DNA of 64,000 bases from Rhodococcus sp. UNC23MFCrub1.1 (lineage in GTDB: Bacteria; Actinomycetota; Actinomycetes; Mycobacteriales; Mycobacteriaceae): NCBI RefSeq assembly GCF_000686025.1, contig NZ_JMLQ01000008.1, positions 124,001 to 188,000 of the forward strand, written 5' to 3'. The notes beneath the pieces are model-generated. The model made no database searches. It saw only the letters and a list, made by a program, of their open reading frames with translations, and was not told the origin of the DNA. A program made the position numbers and the translations under genes. This document shows, piece after piece, positions 25,814-34,201 of the stretch. Each line of letters opens with the position of its first letter. Position 1 is the stretch's first letter.

Positions 25814-26554
25814 TCAGCGGCTGGTGTACCCGCCGTCGACCGGAAGAGACACCCCGGTGATCATCGAGGCGTCGTCGCTGAGCAGGAACGCGATGGGGGC
25901 CGCGATCTCGGCCTCGGTGGCCCACCGACCGAGCGGCATCTGCGACAGGAACGGGCCCTCGATCTCCGGGCGCCCCCAGTAGAAGGCGGACATCTCCGTC
26001 ATGACGACGGTGGGATTGACGCTGTTGACCCGGATGCCGTGCTTCCCGAGTTCCAGTGCCGCGACGCGAGTGATGTTGTCCAGAGCCGCTTTCGAGGATC
26101 CGTACGAGATGTGTCCGGGGAGCGCTGCGAGCGATGCCTGGCTCGAGACGTTGACGATGGCCCCGGCTCCGGCGGCGATCATCGCGGGAGCCGCGTACTT
26201 GATGACGAGGAGGCTGCCGCGCGCGTTGATGGAGATGACCTTGTCGAAGATGTCGATGTCGGTGTCCTGGGGGGTGGCGATCTCGCCGCCGAAGCCGCCG
26301 CAGTTGACCACGCCGTAGAGCTCGAGGCCCGACAGGGCCTCACGGATGCTGTCCTCCGACGTGAGGTCGAACGGCAGCGGACGTGCGCCGGTCTCCTCCT
26401 GCAGAGCAGCGAGCGCGGCCTCGTTCCGTCCGGACGCGATGACGTCGGCGCCGTCGGCGACGAGGCGCCGCACTGTGGCGGCGCCGATACCGCCGCTGGC
26501 CCCGGTGACGAGGATCGTGCGGCCGCTGAACTTCGACGGGGAACTCTGCGACAT
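25814..26554 (-). CDS. SDR, L-xylulose reductase (DCXR)-like
   Basis: This 246-residue short-chain dehydrogenase has cofactor motif TGASGGIG and an Arg (ASGRNEA) at the end of beta-2, suggesting NADP use. The catalytic Ser is in IVNVSSQASLAALPGHISYG, followed by Y-x3-K in YGSSKAA. The stretch GIRVNSVNPTVVMTEMS, and the end AFLLSDDASMITGVSLPVDGG, closely match dicarbonyl/L-xylulose reductases, which interconvert ketoses and polyols. In this locus it probably handles a pentulose, tetrulose or hexulose. The ATG at 26554 follows AGAAGG; the open frame upstream crosses the operator region and is rejected. Confidence 0.85.
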   Translation of the reverse strand: MSQSSPSKFSGRTILVTGASGGIGAATVRRLVADGADVIASGRNEAALAALQEETGARPLPFDLTSEDSIREALSGLELYGVVNCGGFGGEIATPQDTDIDIFDKVISINARGSLLVIKYAAPAMIAAGAGAIVNVSSQASLAALPGHISYGSSKAALDNITRVAALELGKHGIRVNSVNPTVVMTEMSAFYWGRPEIEGPFLSQMPLGRWATEAEIAAPIAFLLSDDASMITGVSLPVDGGYTSR

Positions 26555-26599
26555 GTCGGTTCTGCCTTCTGGGGAGTCGTGGGTGTGGCGGTGATGCGA

Positions 26600-26649
26600 T
26601 GTCATCGATGTCATGACCTCCGTTGCGGTGGTCCATGACATCGATGACA
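26600..26649. promoter_or_regulatory. Inverted pair of identical 16-bp operator elements
   Basis: TGTCATCGATGTCATG at 26600-26615 recurs as its exact reverse complement at 26634-26649, separated by 18 bases. Each element is itself nearly palindromic around CATCGATG, as expected for LacI-type sites. They lie 46-95 bases before the SDR start, in the divergent gap to the ABC operon. The pair could be bound cooperatively by a LacI dimer of dimers, or form a hairpin. Confidence 0.65.
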
Positions 26650-26770
26650 CGGACCGTACGTCACCGTGTGCAATTCTGCGCCCGATTGCCGAGAAACATC
26701 GCTGAACTGCATTGATCCTTCCCTCGGGGGTGTCCTCCACGAATCGGGGAAGCTCGACCGAACGGTGCCC

Positions 26771-26786
26771 ATGTCACCGGTGACAT
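26771..26786. promoter_or_regulatory. Perfect 16-bp palindrome upstream of ABC operon
   Basis: ATGTCACCGGTGACAT is a perfect palindrome sharing the ATGTCA half-site and central CG with the pair at 26600-26649. It lies 138 bases before the kinase start at 26924. It probably serves the rightward promoter of the importer operon. The rest of the 26555-26923 gap shows no gene. Confidence 0.65.
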
Positions 26787-26923
26787 GAATTTTCGCGAAA
26801 CGCGTGACACGGCGAGTTGCGTGGGTCACACTGATCCGCATCGCGATGCGGCTCGGGCCGCACGACGACCCGCCCTCACGAAGGTCGGGTCGATCGAGTT
26901 CCGCAATTCGACGAGGGACGGAC

Positions 26924-27682
26924 ATGTACGCAGCTTCGAACGACGCCGGCACGCCGGACGGCCGCGAGGACCGTCGGCGCTACGCGCCGGCCGATCTCAC
27001 CGAGATGGTGAGCCACCTGGCGTCCGTGCTGCGCGACGGATCCGGCGGTCGCCGGCTGCTGGGTGTCACCGGTGCACCGGGCGCGGGCAAGTCGACCTTC
27101 TGCGCACTGCTTCAGGCGGAACTCGGTACCGACTCCACGCTGGTGGGGATGGACGCGTTCCACCTCGCCGACGAGGAGCTGATCCGGCTCGGGCGCCGTG
27201 GACGCAAGGGTGCGCCCGACACCTTCGACGTCGACGGATACGTCGCGCTCCTGCGCCGCCTGCGGAACCAGACGGCGGAGACGATCTACGCACCGCGGTT
27301 CGAGCGGTCGATCGAGGCCGCGATCGCCGGCGCCGTCCCCGTGCAGCGCGACACCGCGATGGTGATCACCGAGGGCAATTACCTCCTGCTCGACGACGGC
27401 GGGTGGGGCGCGGTGCGCTCGGAACTCGACGAGGTCTGGTACCTCGACGTTCCGACGACGGTGCGCGCGGAACGACTCGTGGCCCGACACCGACACCACG
27501 GCAAGTCGCGTGCGGACGCCGAGCAGTGGACCCGCGACGTCGACCTCCGCAACGCGGAGATCGTGGCCGCGGCGGCCCGCCGCGCCGACCTGATCATCGA
27601 GGTGCCGAACGACCCGCTTCTCGCACCCGCTCACGACACCGACTCATCACGCGACACCGACTCATCCGAGGAGCTCTCATGA
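26924..27682 (+). CDS. Nucleoside/nucleotide-kinase family protein (FrcK-like)
   Basis: This 252-residue P-loop kinase has Walker A GVTGAPGAGKSTF at about residue 46, a DAFHLADEELIRLGRRGRKGAPDTFD substrate loop, TEGNYLLL and a RHRHHGKSRADA lid. This is the uridine-kinase/PanK-like group, whose FrcK members sit next to fructose-type ABC importers. It likely phosphorylates the imported sugar or its ketose. GAGGGA precedes the ATG at 26924. The stop overlaps the ATPase start (ATGA), making it first gene of a kinase-ATPase-permease-binding protein operon. The exact substrate is not shown. Confidence 0.8.
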   Translation: MYAASNDAGTPDGREDRRRYAPADLTEMVSHLASVLRDGSGGRRLLGVTGAPGAGKSTFCALLQAELGTDSTLVGMDAFHLADEELIRLGRRGRKGAPDTFDVDGYVALLRRLRNQTAETIYAPRFERSIEAAIAGAVPVQRDTAMVITEGNYLLLDDGGWGAVRSELDEVWYLDVPTTVRAERLVARHRHHGKSRADAEQWTRDVDLRNAEIVAAAARRADLIIEVPNDPLLAPAHDTDSSRDTDSSEELS

Positions 27683-28458
27683 GCAACCACCCCGACGGCG
27701 CCACGCCCGTCCTCGAGGCACGCGGGCTCTCCCGCAGCTTCGGGAACGTGCGCGCGCTCGACGACGCCGATTTCGACATCTACGCGGGCGAGGTGGTCGC
27801 ACTCATCGGCGACAACGGCGCCGGTAAGTCGACGATGGTCAAGGCGCTGTCCGGCAGCCTGGCGCTGGACTCCGGCGAGATCCTCTACGACGGCGTGACC
27901 GTCGACCTGGACAACCCCACCGCAGCAGCAGATCTGGGCATCGAGACGGTGTTCCAGGACCTGGCGCTCGCTCCGCACCTCAACGCGGCCCAGAACATGT
28001 TCCTGGGGCGCGAGATTCCCGCGGCGGGCCTGCTGGGCAAGCTCGGCTTCCTGAACACGGCCGAGATGCGCACGCAGTCGCGTGCGGCGCTCGACGAACT
28101 GGGGGCCACCGTCCGCAGCCTCACCGATCCGGTCGGAGCCATGTCCGGTGGCCAGCAGCAGGCCATCGCCATCGCCCGCGCCGTGGCCTGGGCCAAGGGT
28201 GTGGTGTTCCTCGACGAACCCACCGCCGCACTCGGCGTGGTCCAGACCCGCAACGTGCTCGACACCATTCGTCGAGTGGCCGACAAGGGCGTCGCCGTGG
28301 TGTTCATCAGCCACTCGATGCCGCACGTCATGGAGGTCGCCGACCGCGTCCAGGTACTGCGCCTGGGCAAGCGCGTCGCGACGCTCGATGCCAAGAACAC
28401 GACCATGGAAGCACTCGTCGGCGCGATGACCGGCGCGACGGTGGGAGCCGCGAGATGA
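27679..28458 (+). CDS. Sugar ABC transporter ATP-binding protein (FrcA-like)
   Basis: This 259-residue single-cassette ATPase has Walker A GDNGAGKST at about residues 44-52, a Q-loop in VFQDLALAPHL, signature MSGGQQQAIAIARA, Walker B GVVFLDEP and switch His in ISHSMPHV. Ribose- and galactose-type importers usually carry two fused cassettes (RbsA, MglA); a single cassette is the FrcA arrangement, for fructose, mannose or ribose. It should power the permease encoded next, with overlapping start and stop (ATGA at 28455-28458). Confidence 0.9.
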   Translation: MSNHPDGATPVLEARGLSRSFGNVRALDDADFDIYAGEVVALIGDNGAGKSTMVKALSGSLALDSGEILYDGVTVDLDNPTAAADLGIETVFQDLALAPHLNAAQNMFLGREIPAAGLLGKLGFLNTAEMRTQSRAALDELGATVRSLTDPVGAMSGGQQQAIAIARAVAWAKGVVFLDEPTAALGVVQTRNVLDTIRRVADKGVAVVFISHSMPHVMEVADRVQVLRLGKRVATLDAKNTTMEALVGAMTGATVGAAR

Positions 28459-29552
28459 GCAATCAGACCTTGCCGAAATCAGCGGGATCCTCGGCCCCCG
28501 AACCGTCGTCGAACGGCAGCTCGTTCGATCTGCGGAGCAGCCTCGCCGGCCTCGCCCGTGTCCAGGTGTTCCAGATCGTCATCGTGCTGCTGGCGATCAG
28601 CATCCTGTTCTCGATTCTCGCGCCGAACAGTTTCCCCGAGTGGGGCAACATCCGGCAGATCATCCAGAACGTCTCGATCCTCGCCGTCCTCGGCATCGGG
28701 ATGACGTTCGTCATCGTCACCAGCGGTATCGATCTATCCATCGGCTCTGTCCTCGTCTTCTCCGGCGTCGTCGCCGCGAAGGTGATGCGGGCCGTCGGCG
28801 GCGAGGGCTGGAGTGTGGCCGTCATCGGTATCCTCGTGGCCGTCGCCTGCGGGCTGGCGTGGGGGCTGCTCAACGGGTTCCTCATCGGTATCGCGAAGGT
28901 GCCTCCGTTGATCGCGACGCTGGGTACGCTCGGCGGCGCACTGGGTCTCGCCCAGGTCATCACCGGTGGTGTCGACATCCGCGACGTGCCGCCGGTGCTG
29001 GTCGACACGATCGGCTACGGCAACGTGCCCGCGACCACCATCCCGCTCATCTCCTTCATCGCCCTGGTGTTCGTCATCGTGTTCGGTATCGTGCTGCACC
29101 GCACAAGGTTCGGCCTGCACACCTTCGCTGTCGGGTCCAAGGAGCAGTCCGCCCGGCGCGTCGGCATCAAGGTCGACCTGCACCTGATCAAGGTCTACGC
29201 GCTGTCCGGCACGCTCGCCGGTCTCGCGGGCATCCTGTCGCTCTCGCAGTACGGCACCACGGCCATCGCCGGCCAGTCGCAGACCAACCTCAACGTCATC
29301 GCCGCGGTCGTCATCGGCGGCACCAGCCTCTTCGGCGGTGTGGGCACCATGTTCGGCACCGTCATCGGACTCTTCATTCCCGCCGTGCTCCAGAACGGCT
29401 TCGTCATCGTCGGTGTGCAGCCCTTCTGGCAGCAGGTCGCCGTCGGTGCCGTGCTCATCGCCGCCGTGTACTTCGATCAACGCCGCCGAGCCGCCGCCAC
29501 CCGCGGGGCGTCGACGTCTTCACTGAAACGACTGTGGGCTCGAAACCCCTGA
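28455..29552 (+). CDS. Sugar ABC transporter permease (FrcC/RbsC family)
   Basis: This 365-residue membrane protein has an extended polar N-terminus of about 35 residues, then eight to ten hydrophobic helices of the BPD_transp_2 family. The family segments ILAVLGIGMTFVIVTSGIDLSIGSV and NVIAAVVIGGTSLFGGVGTMFGTVIG are clear. It forms the homodimeric channel of the importer. The start overlaps the ATPase stop. The binding-protein gene follows after 72 bases. Confidence 0.9.
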   Translation: MSNQTLPKSAGSSAPEPSSNGSSFDLRSSLAGLARVQVFQIVIVLLAISILFSILAPNSFPEWGNIRQIIQNVSILAVLGIGMTFVIVTSGIDLSIGSVLVFSGVVAAKVMRAVGGEGWSVAVIGILVAVACGLAWGLLNGFLIGIAKVPPLIATLGTLGGALGLAQVITGGVDIRDVPPVLVDTIGYGNVPATTIPLISFIALVFVIVFGIVLHRTRFGLHTFAVGSKEQSARRVGIKVDLHLIKVYALSGTLAGLAGILSLSQYGTTAIAGQSQTNLNVIAAVVIGGTSLFGGVGTMFGTVIGLFIPAVLQNGFVIVGVQPFWQQVAVGAVLIAAVYFDQRRRAAATRGASTSSLKRLWARNP

Positions 29553-29624
29553 CGTACCACCGTCGCTCGGCCTCATCGCACACTCCACTCACCACGCTCG
29601 GCCTACCGGAAAGATCACTCACCC

Positions 29625-30593
29625 ATGCGTACATCCCGGACCGTCGCCGCCGCTGCGCTGGCAGCCGCGTCACTCTCCACCTTCGTGCTCGCCGGCTGTT
29701 CGTCCGACTCGGGCGGCGGTGAGAAGAAGCTCGCGTTCATCCAGGGCGTCAGCGGCGACGAGTTCTACATCAGCATGCAGTGCGGCATCCAGGACGCCGC
29801 TCAGGCCGCCGGTTACACGGTCGACGTCCAGGGTCCCGCCAAGTTCGACCCGACCCTGCAGAAGCCGATCGTCGATTCGGTCGTCGCCTCTCGTCCCGCC
29901 GCGATTCTCATCGCCCCCACCGACGTGTCCGCGATGCAGGCACCGCTCGACGCCGCCGCGCAGGCCGGAATCAAGGTCGTCCTCGTCGACACGACGCTCG
30001 AGGATCCGTCGAAGGCCGTGTCGGCCATCTCGTCGGACAACGAGGGCGGCGGCGCCGAGGCGTTCAACGCGATCGAGGGGTTGAACCCGAACGGCGGCAA
30101 GGTCATCGTCATCTCCACCGACCCCGGCGTCTCCACCACCGACGCCCGCGTCAAGGGATTCGAGGACGCGGCCGCGGGCAACTCGGCCTTCCAGTACCTC
30201 GGAGTGCAGTACAGCCACAACGATCCGGCCGAGGCCGCTCGTCTGATCTCCGCCGCCATCGCCAAGGATCCCGACATCGTCGGTGTCTTCGCCACCAACA
30301 CCTTCGCCGCGGAGGGCACCGCGACCGGCGTCCGCCAGACCGGGAAGCAGGAGCAGGTCAAGATCGTCGGCTTCGACGCCGGCCCCGCCCAGGTGAAGCA
30401 GCTCCGCGAGGGAACGGTCCAGGCGCTCATCGCCCAGCAGCCGGCCACCATCGGCACCGACGGCGTCGAGCAGGCCGTCGCCTCGCTCGAGGACGAGCCC
30501 ACCGAGAAGGACATCTCCACCGGATTCCACGTCATCACCGCGGACACGATCGACGGCGACGGCGCGCAGTACGTGTACAAGTCGGCCTGCTGA
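29625..30593 (+). CDS. Sugar ABC transporter substrate-binding lipoprotein
   Basis: This 322-residue type I periplasmic binding protein has a lipoprotein signal ending in the lipobox LAGC at about residue 25, so it is tethered outside the membrane. The mature part shows the ribose-binding fold: KKLAFIQGVSGDEFYISMQCGIQDAAQ, PAAILIAPTDVSAMQAPLDAA, and a hinge near VGVFATNTFAAEGTA. It captures the sugar or polyol for the Frc-like importer. GGAAAG lies about 12 bases before the ATG. Confidence 0.9.
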   Translation: MRTSRTVAAAALAAASLSTFVLAGCSSDSGGGEKKLAFIQGVSGDEFYISMQCGIQDAAQAAGYTVDVQGPAKFDPTLQKPIVDSVVASRPAAILIAPTDVSAMQAPLDAAAQAGIKVVLVDTTLEDPSKAVSAISSDNEGGGAEAFNAIEGLNPNGGKVIVISTDPGVSTTDARVKGFEDAAAGNSAFQYLGVQYSHNDPAEAARLISAAIAKDPDIVGVFATNTFAAEGTATGVRQTGKQEQVKIVGFDAGPAQVKQLREGTVQALIAQQPATIGTDGVEQAVASLEDEPTEKDISTGFHVITADTIDGDGAQYVYKSAC

Positions 30594-30610
30594 CCGGCCG
30601 TCCCCAGCTG

Positions 30611-30664
30611 CGGTGGCGCTCTTCTGTCTCACCGGCTCGATCCCGGTGAACGGGAGCGCCACCG
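30611..30664 (+). promoter_or_regulatory. Long two-tier hairpin between binding protein and dehydrogenase
   Basis: Outer arms CGGTGGCGCTC (30611-30621) and GAGCGCCACCG (30654-30664) pair perfectly over 11 bp. Inner arms CACCGG and CCGGTG pair again inside. It lies in the 107-base gap after the substrate-binding gene. It may act as a partial terminator or a stability element that raises binding-protein mRNA over the dehydrogenase. There is no T run. Confidence 0.55.
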
Positions 30665-30700
30665 CGTTCCACGTCGTACCACTCGAAAGGCACCGCTGCC

Positions 30701-32167
30701 GTGACCATCTCGATCCAGGACGCCCTCACCGCACCGCCTGCGGGCGTGACGGTTCCGCGTCATCGAGTGGACGGCTCGACCCTGGTGTGCGGCATCGTCC
30801 ACATCGGTGTCGGCGCCTTCCATCGAGCGCACGAGGCGATGTACGTCGACCGGTTGCTCGCCGCGGGGCACCTCGGCTGGGCGATCTGCGGTGTCGGTGT
30901 CATGCCCGCCGACGCGGCGGCGCGTGACACCGCCGCTGCCCAGGACCAGCTCTACACCCTCAGCACGGTGCATCCGGACGGCGCGGAGGACACCCGCATC
31001 GTGGGGTCCATCGCCCGCTACCTCTACGCGCCGGACGACCCGGATCTCGTCGTCGCGACGCTCGCGGCACCCACCACGCACATCGTCTCGCTCACCATCA
31101 CCGAGTCGGGCTACGGCATCGACGACGCGACCGGTGCCTTCGATCCCCGGGACGACGCCACGCGCCACGACCTCATGTCTCTCGACGCGCCGGTCAGCGT
31201 CCTCGGGTTCCTCACGGTGGCACTCCGCCGTCGCCGCGACGAGGGCACCGCGCCGTTCACCGTCATGTCGTGCGACAACATCGTCGGAAACGGTGCCGTG
31301 GCCCGTGCCGCGCTGGTGTCGTTCGCCCGTCACCACGACGGCGCGCTCGCCGACTGGATCGACGACTCCGTCGCATTCCCGAACTCGATGGTGGACCGGA
31401 TCACCCCTGCGACGTCGCCGGCCGTGATCGACTCGGTGCGCCGCCGGACGGGCATCGACGACGCCTGGCCGGTGCGGTCCGAATCGTTCGCGCAGTGGGC
31501 CCTCGAGGACGACTTCTCCGACGGGCGGCCACCGTTCGAGGACGTGGGCGTCCAGGTGGTCACGGACGTCGCGCCGTTCGAGCGGATGAAGCTCCGACTC
31601 CTCAACGCCTCCCATCAGATGCTCGGGTACCTCGGTGTGCTGGCCGGGAAGACGTTCGTGCACGAGGTGATGGCCGACCCCGACCTCGGGGCCTTCGTGG
31701 CCTCCTACATGCGCCACGAGGCGGCGCCCACCGTGGGACTCGTTCCCGGCGTGGACCTCGACACGTACATCGACGATCTGCTCGCACGCTTCGGCAGCCC
31801 GGCCGTGCAGGACACGGTGGCGCGTCAGGTGGTCGACGCGACGTCGCGCATCCCGAAGTTCGTCCTGCCCGTCGTGCGGGACAGACTGCGCGACGACCGG
31901 TCGATCGATCACGCGGCCCTGATGCTCGCGGCGTGGTGCGCATGCATCGAAGGAGGAGTGGCGCTGCCCGACCGGGCGGCGGATCAGCTCCGCGCACTGG
32001 CGCGGGCCGACCACGACAGCCCCGGTGCGTTCCTGGCCCAACCCGACGTCTTCGGGGACCTGACGACGAGCGTGCGACTGCGCGTGGCGTACCAGCGCGC
32101 GAAGCGTCGGCTGCAGGACGACGGACCGATCGGGACGGTCCGGCTGCTCGTGGCATCACCGGTCTGA
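30701..32167 (+). CDS. Mannitol dehydrogenase family protein (polyol 2-dehydrogenase)
   Basis: This 488-residue long-chain polyol dehydrogenase has an N-terminal NAD-binding motif IVHIGVGAFHRAHEAMYVD. The catalytic motif KLRLLNASHQMLGYLG lies at about residue 297, with Lys as general base and Asn/His next to the substrate. Relatives oxidise D-mannitol, D-arabitol, D-sorbitol or altronate-type polyols to ketoses or keto acids. The GTG at 30701 follows AAAGG. As the last gene of the importer operon it probably makes the first oxidation step on the imported polyol. A terminator follows. Confidence 0.88.
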   Translation: MTISIQDALTAPPAGVTVPRHRVDGSTLVCGIVHIGVGAFHRAHEAMYVDRLLAAGHLGWAICGVGVMPADAAARDTAAAQDQLYTLSTVHPDGAEDTRIVGSIARYLYAPDDPDLVVATLAAPTTHIVSLTITESGYGIDDATGAFDPRDDATRHDLMSLDAPVSVLGFLTVALRRRRDEGTAPFTVMSCDNIVGNGAVARAALVSFARHHDGALADWIDDSVAFPNSMVDRITPATSPAVIDSVRRRTGIDDAWPVRSESFAQWALEDDFSDGRPPFEDVGVQVVTDVAPFERMKLRLLNASHQMLGYLGVLAGKTFVHEVMADPDLGAFVASYMRHEAAPTVGLVPGVDLDTYIDDLLARFGSPAVQDTVARQVVDATSRIPKFVLPVVRDRLRDDRSIDHAALMLAAWCACIEGGVALPDRAADQLRALARADHDSPGAFLAQPDVFGDLTTSVRLRVAYQRAKRRLQDDGPIGTVRLLVASPV

Positions 32168-32174
32168 CGCCGGA

Positions 32175-32198
32175 CCCACGACCCCGTCGTGTCGTGGG
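32175..32198 (+). terminator. Terminator after polyol dehydrogenase
   Basis: Perfect 8-bp arms, CCCACGAC and GTCGTGGG, enclose an 8-base loop, starting 8 bases after the dehydrogenase stop. Confidence 0.65.
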
Positions 32199-32269
32199 CC
32201 TGCACCCGCGTTCCGGCATCGTCGACGTCGCCTCTGTGCCGACCTCGAGCGGACGTGATAGAACTATCT

Positions 32270-32282
32270 ATAACGAGGTTCT
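32270..32282. promoter_or_regulatory. TetR-type dyad S1 and -10 region of oxygenase gene
   Basis: ATAAC-GAG-GTTCT is one of four related 13-bp dyads in the 32-40 kb locus (consensus ATAAC-N3-RTTAT). With the preceding T it gives TATAAC, a good -10 box, and would put transcription start near 32281, about 110 bases before the ATG at 32391. The regulator is probably the TetR at 38338-39036. Confidence 0.5.
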
Positions 32283-32390
32283 GTACCTCGCGACGGCTCG
32301 TGCACCACGCCTCGATCACCGGTCATGCACCTCGCTCGGGTCGAGGCGCGTGCTCGGAGTGCTCGGTCGTTCCTCGACGGAAGGCGCCAC

Positions 32391-33605
32391 ATGTTCAGCG
32401 AAACACGCAGTGAGTTCGCCCCGCACGGTCCGAGCGTCGACGCGCTGATCGCGTTGGCGAGTATCCCGGGCGCGGAATCGTATCTCGCACCCGGGGACAT
32501 CGACTACAGGTCGTGGAATCACGTGGGTGACCCGCTGTGCGAGGCGCTGATCCACGTGATGCGCGAACGCAAACTGATGGGTGGCGACATCTACGCGAAC
32601 GCCAGAGAACTCGAACGAGGGGGCAATTCGGAGGCCACCGCCTTCTTCGCCGACGTCGAGGCCATTCCGAGCTGGCTCGATGTCGATTCCCTCAGGGTGG
32701 GTGCGCGGATGGGACGCCGCAATCCGCTGGGCATGTTGTTCGGGATCCACGGGGCCTTGCCCATGACCTACCTGGATCCGGCCACCGCGGAGGTGATGTC
32801 GTCGACCGGTCGCCTGGCCGGCGGAGGCGATTTCCGACGCCGTTTCTGGGAGACGGCAACCGGTTTCGTCGGAGCACTCGACGTGGACGGGATGTTGCCG
32901 GGTGGCGATCGGTGGATCATGTGGATACGAATCAGGTTCATGCACACCATGATCCGGCTAGGAATCCATCGCAGCGCGAGGTGGCCCCGATATGAATCGG
33001 GAACGCCGATCAGCCAGATGGCCACTGCCGGTGCGACGTACATCTTCGGGCAGTACCGGGTCAACATCATGGAGTATTTCGGGGGAAAGGTGACCCCCGA
33101 CGAACGCGACGGCTTCGCGCTGATGTGGCGCTGGGTGTCGCGCATCGAGGGTGCGAACAATCAACTGCTCGGGCGAGACCACGCCGAGGAGATGGCGATC
33201 CAGATGCGAATCCACGACACCCTGTTCAGTGAGAGTGACAAGACGAAGACCTTGATGCGCGACGTTGTCGAGGGCACAGCATCGATGGCCGCTTTCGGGA
33301 AGTCGACATGGCTGAACCACGCGGTGGCGCGGCAGGTTCTGCAACCGTCGATGATAGCCACGTTCCCCGGTGGCGATGCTCGGGACGCGTTGGGCCTCGA
33401 GCCACGGCCCACGGCGGAGGCGGTGGTGCGACTGGGGGCGGGCGCGCTACGAGCAGTGAGTTCGGTGACGAGGCTCCCGGGAGTGCGCCGTATCGCCGAA
33501 GAGGGCGGTTTCCGACTGTTGGAGAGTTCGCTGGAACGCGGACTCGACGGCGTCCGAGCCGACTATCGCGGAACGGCAGTGGCGGGACGACCGACCGACG
33601 AGTGA
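32391..33605 (+). CDS. Oxygenase MpaB family (DUF2236) protein
   Basis: This 404-residue DUF2236 protein contains FRRRFWETATGFVGALDVDG, FMHTMIRLGIHRSARWP with the conserved His region, and ISQMATAGATYIFGQY. The family covers the haem-dependent latex-clearing proteins (Lcp) and fungal MpaB. Lcp enzymes are exported by Tat, but here no signal peptide is seen, so an intracellular oxidation of a hydrophobic substrate is more likely. GGAAGG lies 7 bases before the ATG at 32391; the frame is open to 32325 but that part lies in the leader. A TetR-type dyad overlaps its promoter. Confidence 0.75.
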   Translation: MFSETRSEFAPHGPSVDALIALASIPGAESYLAPGDIDYRSWNHVGDPLCEALIHVMRERKLMGGDIYANARELERGGNSEATAFFADVEAIPSWLDVDSLRVGARMGRRNPLGMLFGIHGALPMTYLDPATAEVMSSTGRLAGGGDFRRRFWETATGFVGALDVDGMLPGGDRWIMWIRIRFMHTMIRLGIHRSARWPRYESGTPISQMATAGATYIFGQYRVNIMEYFGGKVTPDERDGFALMWRWVSRIEGANNQLLGRDHAEEMAIQMRIHDTLFSESDKTKTLMRDVVEGTASMAAFGKSTWLNHAVARQVLQPSMIATFPGGDARDALGLEPRPTAEAVVRLGAGALRAVSSVTRLPGVRRIAEEGGFRLLESSLERGLDGVRADYRGTAVAGRPTDE

Positions 33606-33662
33606 CGACGTCGTCGGCATCCATCGCGGCGCAGCAGCGCACGCAGGATGCCGACGACGTCG
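33606..33662. terminator. Bidirectional terminator, 17-bp stem
   Basis: CGACGTCGTCGGCATCC pairs perfectly with GGATGCCGACGACGTCG over 17 bp with a 23-base loop. It begins directly after the oxygenase stop and lies before the convergent tautomerase stop at 33685. Confidence 0.8.
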
Positions 33663-33684
33663 CCGTCGATGTCCGGTCCGAGAG

Positions 33685-34158
33685 TCAGGCCGACTCTGTG
33701 TCATACGGCGACGGCTTGTTCTGCCGCGCCCACGTCTTCTCCGCGTCCGAGAAGGGCGGCGGTGGTGTCATGCCGTCGATCATCCAGCTCTTGAAGAGCC
33801 CTTCCACAACCGCTGTCTCCCAGCGCAGCCCACGATCGTCGACGAACGGTCGGACGATCCCGGCGAAGCTCTCTCGCATCAACGAATACAGGTCGTCCTC
33901 GGTCATCGTCGCGCCGAGCTTCTCGGACAGCTCGTCCATGTTGCGGGCGACATGAACCACCTCGATCAGGACGAAATCGTCTGTCGGTTCACCCCCGAGG
34001 AAGAAGTTCTCGGGATCGAATTCATGGAAGACGACGCTGGTGTAGAACTTCGGCAACCCGACGGCGTCCAGGTAGAACGACGTGATGCTGTCGGCGAACG
34101 CCTTCTTGTCGTCGGCGGTGTACACATTCTTCGCGGTCCTGATGTTCCAGAGCGGCAT
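33685..34158 (-). CDS. Tautomerase family protein (cis-CaaD/MSAD-like)
   Basis: This 157-residue protein starts Met-Pro, so the mature N-terminal proline can act as catalytic base or acid. The double-length tautomerase fold has KKAFADSITSFYLDAVGLPK, then VVFHEFDPENFFLGG, which matches cis-3-chloroacrylate dehalogenase-like proteins. Members tautomerise keto-enols or hydrate unsaturated acids. AGGAG lies 7 bases before the ATG at 34158; the longer frame upstream would hide the proline and is rejected. It lies downstream of the molybdopterin enzyme on the same strand, separated by a strong hairpin. Confidence 0.8.
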   Translation of the reverse strand: MPLWNIRTAKNVYTADDKKAFADSITSFYLDAVGLPKFYTSVVFHEFDPENFFLGGEPTDDFVLIEVVHVARNMDELSEKLGATMTEDDLYSLMRESFAGIVRPFVDDRGLRWETAVVEGLFKSWMIDGMTPPPPFSDAEKTWARQNKPSPYDTESA

Positions 34159-34201
34159 GCTTTCTCCTGTGGGTCGGTTCGATTCCAAGGTTCGACTCGC
34201 A

